A stretch of DNA of 64,000 nucleotides, from the NCBI GenBank assembly GCA_031272365.1, contig JAISTX010000036.1:1-64000 (forward strand), written 5' to 3'. Under the pieces are notes generated by a model. It ran no database searches. It was given only the letters and a program-made list of their open reading frames with translations, and was not told where the DNA came from. How positions within the stretch are numbered: position 1 is the first letter of the stretch; the number at the start of each line of letters is the position of its first letter. The DNA is from Eubacteriales Family XIII. Incertae Sedis bacterium. GTDB taxonomy: Bacteria > Bacillota > Clostridia > Peptostreptococcales > Anaerovoracaceae. Shown here piece after piece: positions 51,667 through 61,645 of this stretch. The position numbers and the translations under genes are program-made.

Positions 51667-54600
51667 ATGTCCAATACGCGTTTTCTGTCGAAGGCGGCGG
51701 CGTTGTTGCTCGCTGTCTGTCTTGTTTTTGCGCTATGCGCACAGATGAGCGCCGGGGCCTGGGCTTCGGAGGGGGATAGCGCTTCTGAGGAAACCGCAGG
51801 CGCGGAAGCCGCGCCGGCGGAAGGCAGCAGCGGCGGCGAGGGCAGCGGCAGCAGCGCCGCCACCGGCGGTGACAGCGGCGGCAGCGGCGGCGATAGCGGC
51901 GGCGGGGATTCCGCGGGCGCCCCGGCGGAACCCGGCGGCAGCGCCGGCGCAGCGGCATCCGAAGGGGGCAGCGCCCCAGCCGAAGAGGCGTCCTCCGGGT
52001 CGTCGGCGCAGGCCGCGGCAGGCGGCAGCAGCGCGAAAGCCGCCGAATCGGCAGCGGCCGGCGCGCTGGCAGGCGGCGTCGAGGCGCTGGGCGACATCGA
52101 GCCGCTGGACGCGGTGGTCACGATAGACGGAGTCCAGTACCATCTGATGGACTATCCCTGGGACGGCCCGGGGCGCGCTGTACTCATATCGTATATGGGC
52201 GGTAACCCCTATGTCCATATCGAAAGAGAAATCCATCTTGAGGACAAGACCTATATGGTAGAAGAAATCAGCGACCACGCTTTCCAAAATACAGGCGTGG
52301 CGGAGATTGATCTGCGCGATGCTTTCCCGCTCCGCAGAATCGGCAGCTATGCCTTTGCAAACTGCGCCAGCCTGCAGCGCCTGATGCTGACAACCAATGT
52401 GCAGGATGTAGGGGAGAAAATCCTTGAGAACGCCAACTCGAACGCCGAGGTATACCTCTACGAAAGCTATAGCGACACGTATGCCTCGGTGCCGGCCTCC
52501 TGGAATCCCGCGTGGAGCGAAGGCTTCAGCGGCACGCTCAACGGCGTGCCGGTCGGCTCGACGCAGTCGAGCGGCTTTGCCTATACGGTGAAGGATGACG
52601 GCACGCTCAAGCTGGATCGTTACATCGGAGGAGACGCTGCGGAGGTCACGATCCCGGCCGAGATCGACGGCAAGACCGTCACAGAGCTCGCGGCCAATCT
52701 GTTCTATTACAACTACAATGCCTTCACGGGCAACATCACAGTCCCGGCGAGCGTGCAGATCGTGCCCTCCGGGGCGTTCAACGGTACCACGGGCGATATC
52801 TACCTGCCTTTCGCCGTGGACGCGGTTCCGGCCGGCTGGAGCGCGTACTGGGCGTCCGGCGCCGAAGGGCGGTTTTATTTCAATGGTACGCTCGTAGCAG
52901 CGATTCTGATCTATACGCTTAACAGCGACGGCGCCGGCTATACGGTTGAGGACATTTCGAACAACCCTGTCTCTGCGGAAATCCCCGCAGTCTGGAAGGG
53001 CAAACCTGTGACCGCGATCGGCGCCTACGCGTTCAACAGCCGGAGCCGCCTCACGAGCGTGACGATCCCGTCCTCGGTGACGAGCATCGGCAACCAGGCC
53101 TTCAGTGAAAGCGGGTTGACGGCGATCGACATCCCCTCTTCGGTGACGAGCATCGGCACCGGCGCGTTTTACTACTGCCGCAGCCTCGCGCAGGTGACGG
53201 GGGGCGAGGGGCTGACCTCGATCGGAAACAGCTCCTTTGGCTATACAGCCATCACGAGCTTTCCCCTCCCGGATACGATCACGACCATCGAGCCCTACGT
53301 CTTCACCAACTGCACCAACCTTGCCAGTGTGACCATCCCTGATTCGGTGACGAGCATCGGAACCTATGCGTTCTACGGGTGCTCCAACCTGGCGTCCGTG
53401 ACGCTGCCCGGGGGGCTGACCTCGATCGGGAACACCGCCTTCTGCTTCTGCACCAGCCTCACCTCCATCACGCTGCCGGCCAGCCTCACTTCGATTGGCA
53501 CCAGCGCGTTCAGCCAATCGGGGCTTACGGGCATCACGATCCCGATCGGCGTGACGACGATGGGGAGCCGTGTTTTCTACGGTTTGGACATGGACATCTA
53601 CTGCGAGGCCGCTTCCAAGCCCGCTGGCTGGGCATCCGACTGGATCAGCGGCTGCACCGGCACCGTGTACTGGGCCGGCGCGCAGTCCGGGATCACGCTT
53701 ACCTACAGCTATTCCGCGGACACGGATTCCTATACCGTGACCGGCGCTTCCGGCGAAGGGGCGGCGGCGAGTGTCCCGGCCGTCTACGATGACAACGCGC
53801 ACGGCGTACGCCCTGTCACAGCCATCGGCGCGGGCGCGTTCCAGGGCCTGTCGCGCATCACGTCCGTGACGATCGGCGCCAACGTGCAGATGATCGGCAA
53901 CCAGGCATTTCGAAATCTCACCACGCTGAAGACCGTGACCTTTGAAGAGGGCAGCGCGCTGACGAGCATCGGCGACAGCGCGTTCTACGAAGCGGGCATC
54001 ACCAGCCTCATCCTGCCGGACGGCGTGCAGAGCATCGGAACCTACGCATTCTACCGTTGCGTCAGCCTCACAGAGGTCACGCTGCCCGAAGGCTTGACCA
54101 GCGTCGGAAGTGCCGCGTTCAGCCAGATTGCGGTTACAAGCATCGACGTCCCGGGCAGCTTGGAGACCCTGCCGAGCTTCGGGACGAATCTGACGAGCAT
54201 CACGCTCCACGAAGGCCTCAAGACCATCCCTGCCTCGCTGGGCAATACGAAGATACAGAGCATCCACATCCCGGCCAGCGTGGAGTCGATCGGCTACAAC
54301 GCGTTCACGAGTTGTTTCTACCTTGAGACCGTGACATTCGCGGAGGGGAGCAACCTCGCCTCGATCGGGGACTCCGCGTTTGCGTCCTGCTCGGCGCTCA
54401 CAGAGATTTCGCTGCCGGATAGCCTGACGACGATTGGAAGGCAGGCATTTTCCGGTTCAAACGCCTTCGCGCGTTTTGATATCCCGATCGGGGTTGCGAG
54501 CGTGGGCGCCAGCGCCTTCAGCGGAGACAGCTTCGACATCTACTGCGCGGCAGCGGCGCAGCCCGCGGGCTGGGACGCGAAATGGAACAGCGGGCATACA

Positions 54601-57600
54601 GGCACCGTCTACTGGAACGGCACAGCCGGCATCGAAACCACAGAGGACGGCTACCGCTTCGTGCTGAACGCGGACGGCGCGGGCTATACGTTGGCTTTGT
54701 ACGACGGGAAGGCATTCCAAAGCCTTTCGTCCATGCAGGAGGTCACGCTCGCGATCCCCGGCAGCTTCAAGGACAAGCCCGTCACGGCCATTGCGGACGG
54801 CGCGTTCACGAGCGCCCTTCAAAGCAACCGCTACGGGCTCATCCACCTGTCCATCCCCGCGAGCGTGAAAACGATCGGTGCCTCCGCCTTCTCGGCGAAC
54901 AGCGGCGGCATCAGCTACACCTCCGGCGGCATCACCCCGCTCAGCCCCGGGGACGAGCGGGACTATTCCGGCTACACCTGGGGCGCGGTCGTATCCGTGG
55001 CCTTCGGCGAGGGCAGCGCCCTCGAGTCGATCGGCAGCTATGCGTTCGCGTCGGCGGCGATCACCGAGATTGCGTTCCCGCAGGGGCTCCGTATCATCGG
55101 TAATGATGCCTTCGAATATGCGAGCCTCGAAGGAGACCTGGACATCCCGGCCAGCGTGACGTCCATCGGCAGCGGCGCTTTCGAAGGCTGCTGGAGGTTG
55201 CAAAAGGTCACGTTGCACGAGGGGCTTGGGAGCATCGGGAGCTACGCGTTTGCGGCCTGCTACACATGGACCAGCGATCAAGGCTGGATCTATGGCCTGT
55301 CCGAGATCAACATCCCGCTCTCCGTGGAGACGATCGGAGCCTATGCCTTCAGATCGAACAAGACGACGATCTACTGCGCCGCCGCCGCCAAGCCGGACGG
55401 CTGGGCAAGCAACTGGACGGGCACATCTTTCGACGGGACGGTCATCTGGGGCGTGGGCGGTTCGCTCACCGACGCGCAGGCCGTGGCGGCGGACAGGGAC
55501 GCGCTGACCTGGGATACGATCAAGGCCGGCAACACGGCGCAGACCTCGGTGACGGGGGACTTGAGCCTGGCAGCGGCCGGCGCAAACGAGACGTCGATCG
55601 CGTGGGCGGCCAGCCCGGCCGGCTACGTCGCGGCGGACGGCCAGGTGACGCGCCCGACCTATACGCAGGGCGACCAGAGCGTCACGCTGACGGCGACGAT
55701 CACGAAGGGCGAGGCCAGCGCCACGCGCACCTTTGCCATAACAATCCTGCGCGCCGACCGCAACGACGAAGAATCCGTGGCCGGCGCGCGCGACGCCCTC
55801 ACGTGGGCCCTCATCGCGAACGGCAACGCCGCGCAAAACAACGTGACGGGGGATCTCAACCTCCTCACAGCGCACACCTACGGCACGAGCGTGTCGTGGG
55901 CGTCGAGCAAGCCGGAGTACATCGCCGGGGACGGCCAGGTGACGCGCCCGTCCTGGACGCAGGGGAGCCTGGGCGTCATCCTAACGGCGACGATCACGAA
56001 GGGCGAGGCCAGCGCGACGAAGACATTCAGCGTCACCGTGACGGCGCTGCCGATTTCCGACCAGGAGGCCGTGAGCAACGTGGCCGCCAACCGGATATCG
56101 TGGAACGCCATCCGGGGCGCGAACGCCAGCCAGGATGCCGTGACGGCCGACCTCAACCTTGCCGGCGCGACCGACCCGACGTACGGGACGACGATCACGT
56201 GGTCGTCGAGCGACGAAGCGGTGGTCGCGGCGGACGGCCAGGTGACGCGGCCGGACAAAGACACGGGCGACCTTTTCGTCACGCTGACAGCGACCGTCAC
56301 GAAGGGCGAAGCGGTAGCGACGAAGGCGCTCACCGTGAAGGTGCTCTCCGAGATCACGGACAACGCGGCGGTGCTGGAGGTCGTGACCGGCCTGTCCTGG
56401 GACACCATCAAAGGCGAAAACAACATCGAGCCGGCCGTCGCCATCTACGACCTGGTGCTGCCGACAGGCGGCGACTACGAAACGACGATCACATGGAGCA
56501 GCGACATGCCGGACGTGATCGAGGTGGACGGCACGGTGGTGCGGCCCGGCGAGGGCACGCCCACGCCGATCGTCACGCTGACGGCCATCGTGGGCAGGAA
56601 CGGGGTCGAAGCCAGAAAGACGTTCAATATCTATGTGCGGCCGGTTGATACGGCCGCGCCGGCCGTCGCGTGGATCACGCCGCAGGACGGCGCGTCCATC
56701 GGGCCATCCAGCAAGACGGTGCGCGTGCGCGTCACGGACGCGACCGCCATCGACACGATCAGCGTCCAGTACAAGGTCGGAGACGGCGGCACCTATACCG
56801 AGATCGCCGGCGCGACCGCCGTCGGCACGCGGAGCAAAGAGCTTTCGGCGGCGCTGCCGGTGGGCGATCTCTCCCACGGCGACGAAGTCTACGTGCAAAT
56901 CAGCGCGGCAGACGTGGACGGCAATGCCCTGACCGCGCATACGGTGACGTACACCGTCGACAAGCAGGTGGCCGCGCCCCTCACGGCGGAGGCCAATGTG
57001 GACAACGCCGCGTCCGATGGCTACGCGCAGATTTCCTGGACCGCGCCGGACGACGCGGACATCACGGGCTTCAGCGTCTACCAAAACATCGCGGGCAGGG
57101 GCTGGACGCTGGCAGGCCAGGTCGCAAGGCAGGCGGGTGTGACCGCGTACAGCGTGAAAAATTATTCCATCAGCAAGGAGGCGCTCTCGCACACCTTCCG
57201 TGTGGAATCCTTCGACCGCGTCGGCAATACGGCGGGGATCGAGGCCGATGCCGTCATGACGCCGAACCGGACGCAGCCCGAGGCGTACTACTACGGCGAG
57301 CGGACCGTGGAGGCGACGTTTGCGTTCACGGCCAACGCGTCGTATTCGCAGCATTACTGGCCGATCACGGCGTACAGCTTCGACTTCGGCGACGGGACGC
57401 CGGTGGTGTCCGGGGCGTCGGCGGTCGTGGAGCACACCTACGCGGAGCCGGGCGACTACACCCTGACGCTGACGGTGACGGACAGCAAGGGGCAGAGCGA
57501 TGCGAAGGAGTTTGCGATCCAGGCGGTGGCGCCGGACGCGGCCGCGAAGGTCGAGGTGACGGTGAAGGCTGCGGGCGGCGGGGCGCTGCCCGGCGTGCCG

Positions 57601-60600
57601 GTGTTCTTCGACCTCGGGTCGGAGGCGCAGGTCTACAAGACGTCGGACGGCAGTGGCAAGGCTGTCTTCAGCGGCGAGCCGGGCATCCACACGGTGGGCA
57701 GCCTCGGCACGGCCAACGACTACCTGCCGGCGGAGGCCAATGTGACGCTCGTGGCCGGCCAGGTCGCGCAGGTCACGCTGACGCTCGAGAAGGAGCCGAT
57801 CGTCGAGGGCGAGTTTGAGATCCACAAGATGACGCTCGAGGAGATCCTCGATGCGGGCATCGACGTGAGTGATCCGGAAAACCACTACATCGCGGAGATC
57901 ACCTTCTACCTCTTCTATGAGGAGCAGGTGTTCAGCGGCGGCGGCGTCATCGTCGACACGGAGTACAGAGGCGGCGGGTTTGCCGGGCCTTCGGGCGATG
58001 TGATCTACCCGCAGGTCATCGTGACGCAGCCGGGGGAGGGGGCGGAGCCGATCGTCACGGTCGCCTACCTCGAGATCCCGGCGACGGTCTCGGCGCTGAA
58101 GGACTTCTACGACGTGAAGCTGCATATCCTGAACAACGCGGACGAGGCGTACAGCCTGCTCGCGAACACGGTCACGCTGAACGTGCCCGACGGGCTCACG
58201 ATCATGGACACCCAGGTGAGCGCGGGGCAGACGGTGACGATCCCCGAGATCGCGGGGCAGAGCGAGGAGGTCGTGCGGTGGATCCTGCGCGGCGACCAGA
58301 TCGGCGAGTATGAGATCTCGGCGGACTACACCGGCACGGTGGACGTGTTCAACTGGCCGCTGTCCGCGCAGTTCCTCGCGCCGGACAAGATCGTTGTGGA
58401 GGGGCTCACGGGGCTTGAGGCGCGGCTGGATATCAGCGACATCGTGACGCACCCGTTCTACTACAACCTGTCGCTCATCAACAACAGCGACCGCGACATC
58501 TACTATCCGGATATCGCCTCGCCGCCGGTGAACGAAGAGGGCGTCGAGCTCATCCTGTATGCCTCCGAGCATTTCACGGCGGCGCAGGCGGCGTTTGCCG
58601 ATACCCTGAACACGGGCCAGGTGCTGTCAGACGAGGGGTATGCCTCGGAGCTGCCCGACGGGCTCACCGTCCTGCACCCGGGCGAGAAGATCGTGCGGCA
58701 CTACCGAATCAAAATGAACAACCTGGGGCCCGGGGTGCCAGTCGATTGGAGGCATTTCTCATTCCAAAGGTACTACGAAGGCGTCTTAAGAGGCAAGGCC
58801 AAGCTGACAAACTACTACGCCGTCTGCGAAAACGCATACGGGCTGGAGGTGACCATCTACCCGCGCGACCCATCCTGGTTCTCGGACGACTATGTCGAGC
58901 CCCCGGAGGAGGGGATGACGGACGAGGAGGCCGTGGCGGCGGATGCGGACGCGCTGACCTGGGACGCGATCCGGGGCGAAAACACGGCGCAGGATGCCGT
59001 GACGGGCGATCTGGCGCTGCCTGCGGCCGGCGAAAACGGCACGGCGGTCAGCTGGGCTTCGACCGATACGGCGGCCGTGGCGACGGACGGCACGGTGACC
59101 AGGCCCGCGGCTTCGGCCGGCGACAGCGCCGTCACGCTGACGGCGACCGTCACGAAGGGCGAGGCGTCCGCTACGAAGACGTTCGTGCTGAAGGTGAAGG
59201 CGGAGCCGCCCGTGGTGGACCCGGAAGCGGCGGTCATCACGGTGGGGACGCCCACGGGGCCCTACCGCGCGGGCGAGCAGGTGGTCGTGCCGGTGCGCAT
59301 CGAAAAGAACCCCGGGTTCATCTCGCTCTTCTTTGAAGTGGCGTACGACGAGGACGTGTTCTCCATCGCGGAGATGGACACGGCGGGCGGCGTGCTCGAC
59401 GGGACGAGCGGGCTTGACGGCGAGGGCAGCCGGTGGTTCTTCGTCTCCTTGACGCCGGCAGAGGGCGACGGGTTGCTGTTCAACATCGTCTTCGACATCG
59501 CGGAGGACGCGCCCGCGGGCGGCTACGACATCACGATCGGCCTCCTGAACGGCGACGCGGACATGTTCATAGGCTTGAACGAGGACGAGGAAGAATACAG
59601 CATCCCTGTCAGCTTCGTGGCGGGCGAAATCGAGGTGGCGGACCTCGAGACGCCGACGGCGGCGGATCTGGACTATGACCTGCCGAAGACCGTGACGTAC
59701 ACCGGCGCCGCGCAGGCGGTGGCGGTCGGCAAGAAGACGGCGGGCATCGGCGATGTCACGGTCTGGTACGCGGGCACAGGCGGGACGGTGTATGAGAAAT
59801 CCCAGACGCCTCCGGTGGACGTGGGCACGTATCAGGTGTCGGCGGATGTCGCGGACGCGCGGGCAAACGGCTACGCGGCGGCGGAGGGCATCGCGCTCGG
59901 GACGCTGACGGTGGCGAAGGCGGCGGCGCCGGTGATTACGTGGCCTGTGGCCTCGGCGATCACCTACGGCGACACGCTCGCGGACGCGGCGCTCACGGGC
60001 GGCTCGACGGAGTACGGCTCCTTTGCCTGGACGGACGACACGATCTGCCCGTCCGCGCCGGGAGGCGACTTCGAGGTGACGTTCACGCCGAGCGAGGCTA
60101 CGGAGAAAAATTATGAAACCATCACGGATTTGACGGAAGACGTGCATGTCACCGTGAACAAGGCCGGCAGCATCACGGTCACGTACCCGTCCGCTTCGGC
60201 GATCCGGTACGGGCAGACGCTCGCGGATTCGGCGCTCACGGGCGGTTCGACGGAGTACGGCACGTTCGCGTGGACGGACGGCTCGATCGCCCCGGCGGTG
60301 CCGGGCGGCAGCTACGGCGTGACGTTCACGCCGAGCGATGAGACGCTGGCAAACTACGAAGGGGTGACCAACCCGGCGGCGGACGTGGCAGTCGTTGTGG
60401 AGAAGGCGATCGCGCCCTCGATCACGTGGCCTTCGGCTTCGGCGATCACGTACGGCCAGACGATCGGGGATTCGACGCTGACGGGCGGCACCGAGGGCTA
60501 TGGCACATTCGGCTGGGCGCCCAGCGTCGACACGGACGCGAAGCCCGGGGCGGGCAGCGTGTTGGTGGACGTGGCGTTCACGCCGAGCGAGGAGACGCTT

Positions 60601-61590
60601 GCAAACTATGAGGAGATCGGCACGCGCACGCAGCCGGTCATCCTCATCGTGAACAAGGCGGCGGCGCCGGCGATCGAATGGCCTTCGGCTTCGGCGATCA
60701 CGTACGGCCAGAAGATCGGCGACGCCGAGCTGACGGGCGGCACCGAGGGCTACGGCACGTTCGGCTGGGCGGATAGCGTCAATCTCGACTGGGCGCCCGA
60801 CGCCGGGAGCTACCCGGTCCTTGTGGAGTTCACGCCGAGCGCGGGCACGCTGGCAAACTACGAGCCGATCAGCCCGCTGATCAAGGCGGTGACGCTGGTC
60901 GTGGACAAGGCGGAGGCGCCCGAGATCGAGTGGCCGGTGGCTTCGGCGATCACGTACGGGCAGGCGGTCAGCGCTTCCACGCTCTCGGGCGGCACGGAGG
61001 GCTACGGCTCCTTCGATTGGGCGCCGGGCGTCGATGTGGATGAACGGCCGGACGCGGGCACGTACAGCCTGGAAGTGGTGTTCACGCCGAGCGAGGGCAC
61101 GCTGGCAAACTACGAGGCGGTCAGCCCGCTCACGCGGGCGGTCACGCTCCTCGTGAACAAGGCGCCGGCGCCGGCCATCACATGGCCGACCGCCTCAGCG
61201 ATCAACGAGGGGCAGCCGCTGTCGGCTTCGACGCTGACGCCTGCCTCGAACGCGTACGGCACCTTCGCCTGGACGGACGGCACGATCGAGCCGGCGGCGC
61301 CGGGCGGGGCGTACGAGGTGACGTTCACGCAGACGAATGAAAACTACGAGCCGGTGACGCCGGCGGTGCAGGACGTGGATCTGATCGTGGTGGCGCTGCC
61401 CGGCGACAGCAACGGCGACGGGAAGCTCGACGCGCGCGACGCGACGATGGCGCTGCGGGCGGCCATGGGCCTCGCCACGCTGACGCCGGCGCAGTTTGCG
61501 GCGATCGACCTCGACAAGGACGGCGTCATCACGGCGGCCGACGCGACGAACGTGGCGCGCCTCGTGGCGGGCCTCGCGCCCAAATTCTGA
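51667..61590 (+). CDS. 3307-residue leucine-rich-repeat adhesin with cohesin and dockerin modules
   Basis: A signal peptide (~1-34) and a Gly/Ser/Ala-rich linker (~35-140) lead into BspA-type LRR_5 repeats (~150-1260, as in SVTIPSSVTSIGNQAFSESG). Then come four atrophied bacterial Ig (aBig_2-like) domains (~1266-1655, DALTWDTIKAGNTAQ), Ig/FN3-like modules (~1660-1860), a PKD domain (~1880-1958, FDFGDGTP), a carboxypeptidase-regulatory-like domain, an unassigned region and another aBig (~2418-2512). A type I cohesin follows (~2521-2660, KNPGFISLFFEVAYDEDVFS), a MBG-like unit, and six ~80-residue repeats (~2757-3240). A C-terminal dockerin ends it (~3246-3307) with two calcium loops, DSNGDGKLDARD and DLDKDGVITAAD. 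I chose the ATG at 51667, eight bases after GGAGG. Confidence 0.93.
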   Translation: MSNTRFLSKAAALLLAVCLVFALCAQMSAGAWASEGDSASEETAGAEAAPAEGSSGGEGSGSSAATGGDSGGSGGDSGGGDSAGAPAEPGGSAGAAASEGGSAPAEEASSGSSAQAAAGGSSAKAAESAAAGALAGGVEALGDIEPLDAVVTIDGVQYHLMDYPWDGPGRAVLISYMGGNPYVHIEREIHLEDKTYMVEEISDHAFQNTGVAEIDLRDAFPLRRIGSYAFANCASLQRLMLTTNVQDVGEKILENANSNAEVYLYESYSDTYASVPASWNPAWSEGFSGTLNGVPVGSTQSSGFAYTVKDDGTLKLDRYIGGDAAEVTIPAEIDGKTVTELAANLFYYNYNAFTGNITVPASVQIVPSGAFNGTTGDIYLPFAVDAVPAGWSAYWASGAEGRFYFNGTLVAAILIYTLNSDGAGYTVEDISNNPVSAEIPAVWKGKPVTAIGAYAFNSRSRLTSVTIPSSVTSIGNQAFSESGLTAIDIPSSVTSIGTGAFYYCRSLAQVTGGEGLTSIGNSSFGYTAITSFPLPDTITTIEPYVFTNCTNLASVTIPDSVTSIGTYAFYGCSNLASVTLPGGLTSIGNTAFCFCTSLTSITLPASLTSIGTSAFSQSGLTGITIPIGVTTMGSRVFYGLDMDIYCEAASKPAGWASDWISGCTGTVYWAGAQSGITLTYSYSADTDSYTVTGASGEGAAASVPAVYDDNAHGVRPVTAIGAGAFQGLSRITSVTIGANVQMIGNQAFRNLTTLKTVTFEEGSALTSIGDSAFYEAGITSLILPDGVQSIGTYAFYRCVSLTEVTLPEGLTSVGSAAFSQIAVTSIDVPGSLETLPSFGTNLTSITLHEGLKTIPASLGNTKIQSIHIPASVESIGYNAFTSCFYLETVTFAEGSNLASIGDSAFASCSALTEISLPDSLTTIGRQAFSGSNAFARFDIPIGVASVGASAFSGDSFDIYCAAAAQPAGWDAKWNSGHTGTVYWNGTAGIETTEDGYRFVLNADGAGYTLALYDGKAFQSLSSMQEVTLAIPGSFKDKPVTAIADGAFTSALQSNRYGLIHLSIPASVKTIGASAFSANSGGISYTSGGITPLSPGDERDYSGYTWGAVVSVAFGEGSALESIGSYAFASAAITEIAFPQGLRIIGNDAFEYASLEGDLDIPASVTSIGSGAFEGCWRLQKVTLHEGLGSIGSYAFAACYTWTSDQGWIYGLSEINIPLSVETIGAYAFRSNKTTIYCAAAAKPDGWASNWTGTSFDGTVIWGVGGSLTDAQAVAADRDALTWDTIKAGNTAQTSVTGDLSLAAAGANETSIAWAASPAGYVAADGQVTRPTYTQGDQSVTLTATITKGEASATRTFAITILRADRNDEESVAGARDALTWALIANGNAAQNNVTGDLNLLTAHTYGTSVSWASSKPEYIAGDGQVTRPSWTQGSLGVILTATITKGEASATKTFSVTVTALPISDQEAVSNVAANRISWNAIRGANASQDAVTADLNLAGATDPTYGTTITWSSSDEAVVAADGQVTRPDKDTGDLFVTLTATVTKGEAVATKALTVKVLSEITDNAAVLEVVTGLSWDTIKGENNIEPAVAIYDLVLPTGGDYETTITWSSDMPDVIEVDGTVVRPGEGTPTPIVTLTAIVGRNGVEARKTFNIYVRPVDTAAPAVAWITPQDGASIGPSSKTVRVRVTDATAIDTISVQYKVGDGGTYTEIAGATAVGTRSKELSAALPVGDLSHGDEVYVQISAADVDGNALTAHTVTYTVDKQVAAPLTAEANVDNAASDGYAQISWTAPDDADITGFSVYQNIAGRGWTLAGQVARQAGVTAYSVKNYSISKEALSHTFRVESFDRVGNTAGIEADAVMTPNRTQPEAYYYGERTVEATFAFTANASYSQHYWPITAYSFDFGDGTPVVSGASAVVEHTYAEPGDYTLTLTVTDSKGQSDAKEFAIQAVAPDAAAKVEVTVKAAGGGALPGVPVFFDLGSEAQVYKTSDGSGKAVFSGEPGIHTVGSLGTANDYLPAEANVTLVAGQVAQVTLTLEKEPIVEGEFEIHKMTLEEILDAGIDVSDPENHYIAEITFYLFYEEQVFSGGGVIVDTEYRGGGFAGPSGDVIYPQVIVTQPGEGAEPIVTVAYLEIPATVSALKDFYDVKLHILNNADEAYSLLANTVTLNVPDGLTIMDTQVSAGQTVTIPEIAGQSEEVVRWILRGDQIGEYEISADYTGTVDVFNWPLSAQFLAPDKIVVEGLTGLEARLDISDIVTHPFYYNLSLINNSDRDIYYPDIASPPVNEEGVELILYASEHFTAAQAAFADTLNTGQVLSDEGYASELPDGLTVLHPGEKIVRHYRIKMNNLGPGVPVDWRHFSFQRYYEGVLRGKAKLTNYYAVCENAYGLEVTIYPRDPSWFSDDYVEPPEEGMTDEEAVAADADALTWDAIRGENTAQDAVTGDLALPAAGENGTAVSWASTDTAAVATDGTVTRPAASAGDSAVTLTATVTKGEASATKTFVLKVKAEPPVVDPEAAVITVGTPTGPYRAGEQVVVPVRIEKNPGFISLFFEVAYDEDVFSIAEMDTAGGVLDGTSGLDGEGSRWFFVSLTPAEGDGLLFNIVFDIAEDAPAGGYDITIGLLNGDADMFIGLNEDEEEYSIPVSFVAGEIEVADLETPTAADLDYDLPKTVTYTGAAQAVAVGKKTAGIGDVTVWYAGTGGTVYEKSQTPPVDVGTYQVSADVADARANGYAAAEGIALGTLTVAKAAAPVITWPVASAITYGDTLADAALTGGSTEYGSFAWTDDTICPSAPGGDFEVTFTPSEATEKNYETITDLTEDVHVTVNKAGSITVTYPSASAIRYGQTLADSALTGGSTEYGTFAWTDGSIAPAVPGGSYGVTFTPSDETLANYEGVTNPAADVAVVVEKAIAPSITWPSASAITYGQTIGDSTLTGGTEGYGTFGWAPSVDTDAKPGAGSVLVDVAFTPSEETLANYEEIGTRTQPVILIVNKAAAPAIEWPSASAITYGQKIGDAELTGGTEGYGTFGWADSVNLDWAPDAGSYPVLVEFTPSAGTLANYEPISPLIKAVTLVVDKAEAPEIEWPVASAITYGQAVSASTLSGGTEGYGSFDWAPGVDVDERPDAGTYSLEVVFTPSEGTLANYEAVSPLTRAVTLLVNKAPAPAITWPTASAINEGQPLSASTLTPASNAYGTFAWTDGTIEPAAPGGAYEVTFTQTNENYEPVTPAVQDVDLIVVALPGDSNGDGKLDARDATMALRAAMGLATLTPAQFAAIDLDKDGVITAADATNVARLVAGLAPKF
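59937..61398 (+). repeat. Six tandem ~80-codon repeats in the giant adhesin
   Basis: Six copies of a ~240-base unit encode ITWPSASAITYGQ...FTPS...NYE...VNKA. Copies 2-5 are the most alike and the sixth has diverged. They form a stalk-like spacer before the C-terminal dockerin and are a likely site of copy-number change. Confidence 0.88.
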
Positions 61591-61645
61591 TCGGCGGAGT
61601 GGAATGGGATCAACTTGAATGAGCAGGAATAGGAAGGGCAGGGAG

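Noticed and set aside
55981-58572. Long minus-strand frame inside the giant adhesin
   Set aside because: Same composition artefact; the plus-strand product has clear domains throughout.
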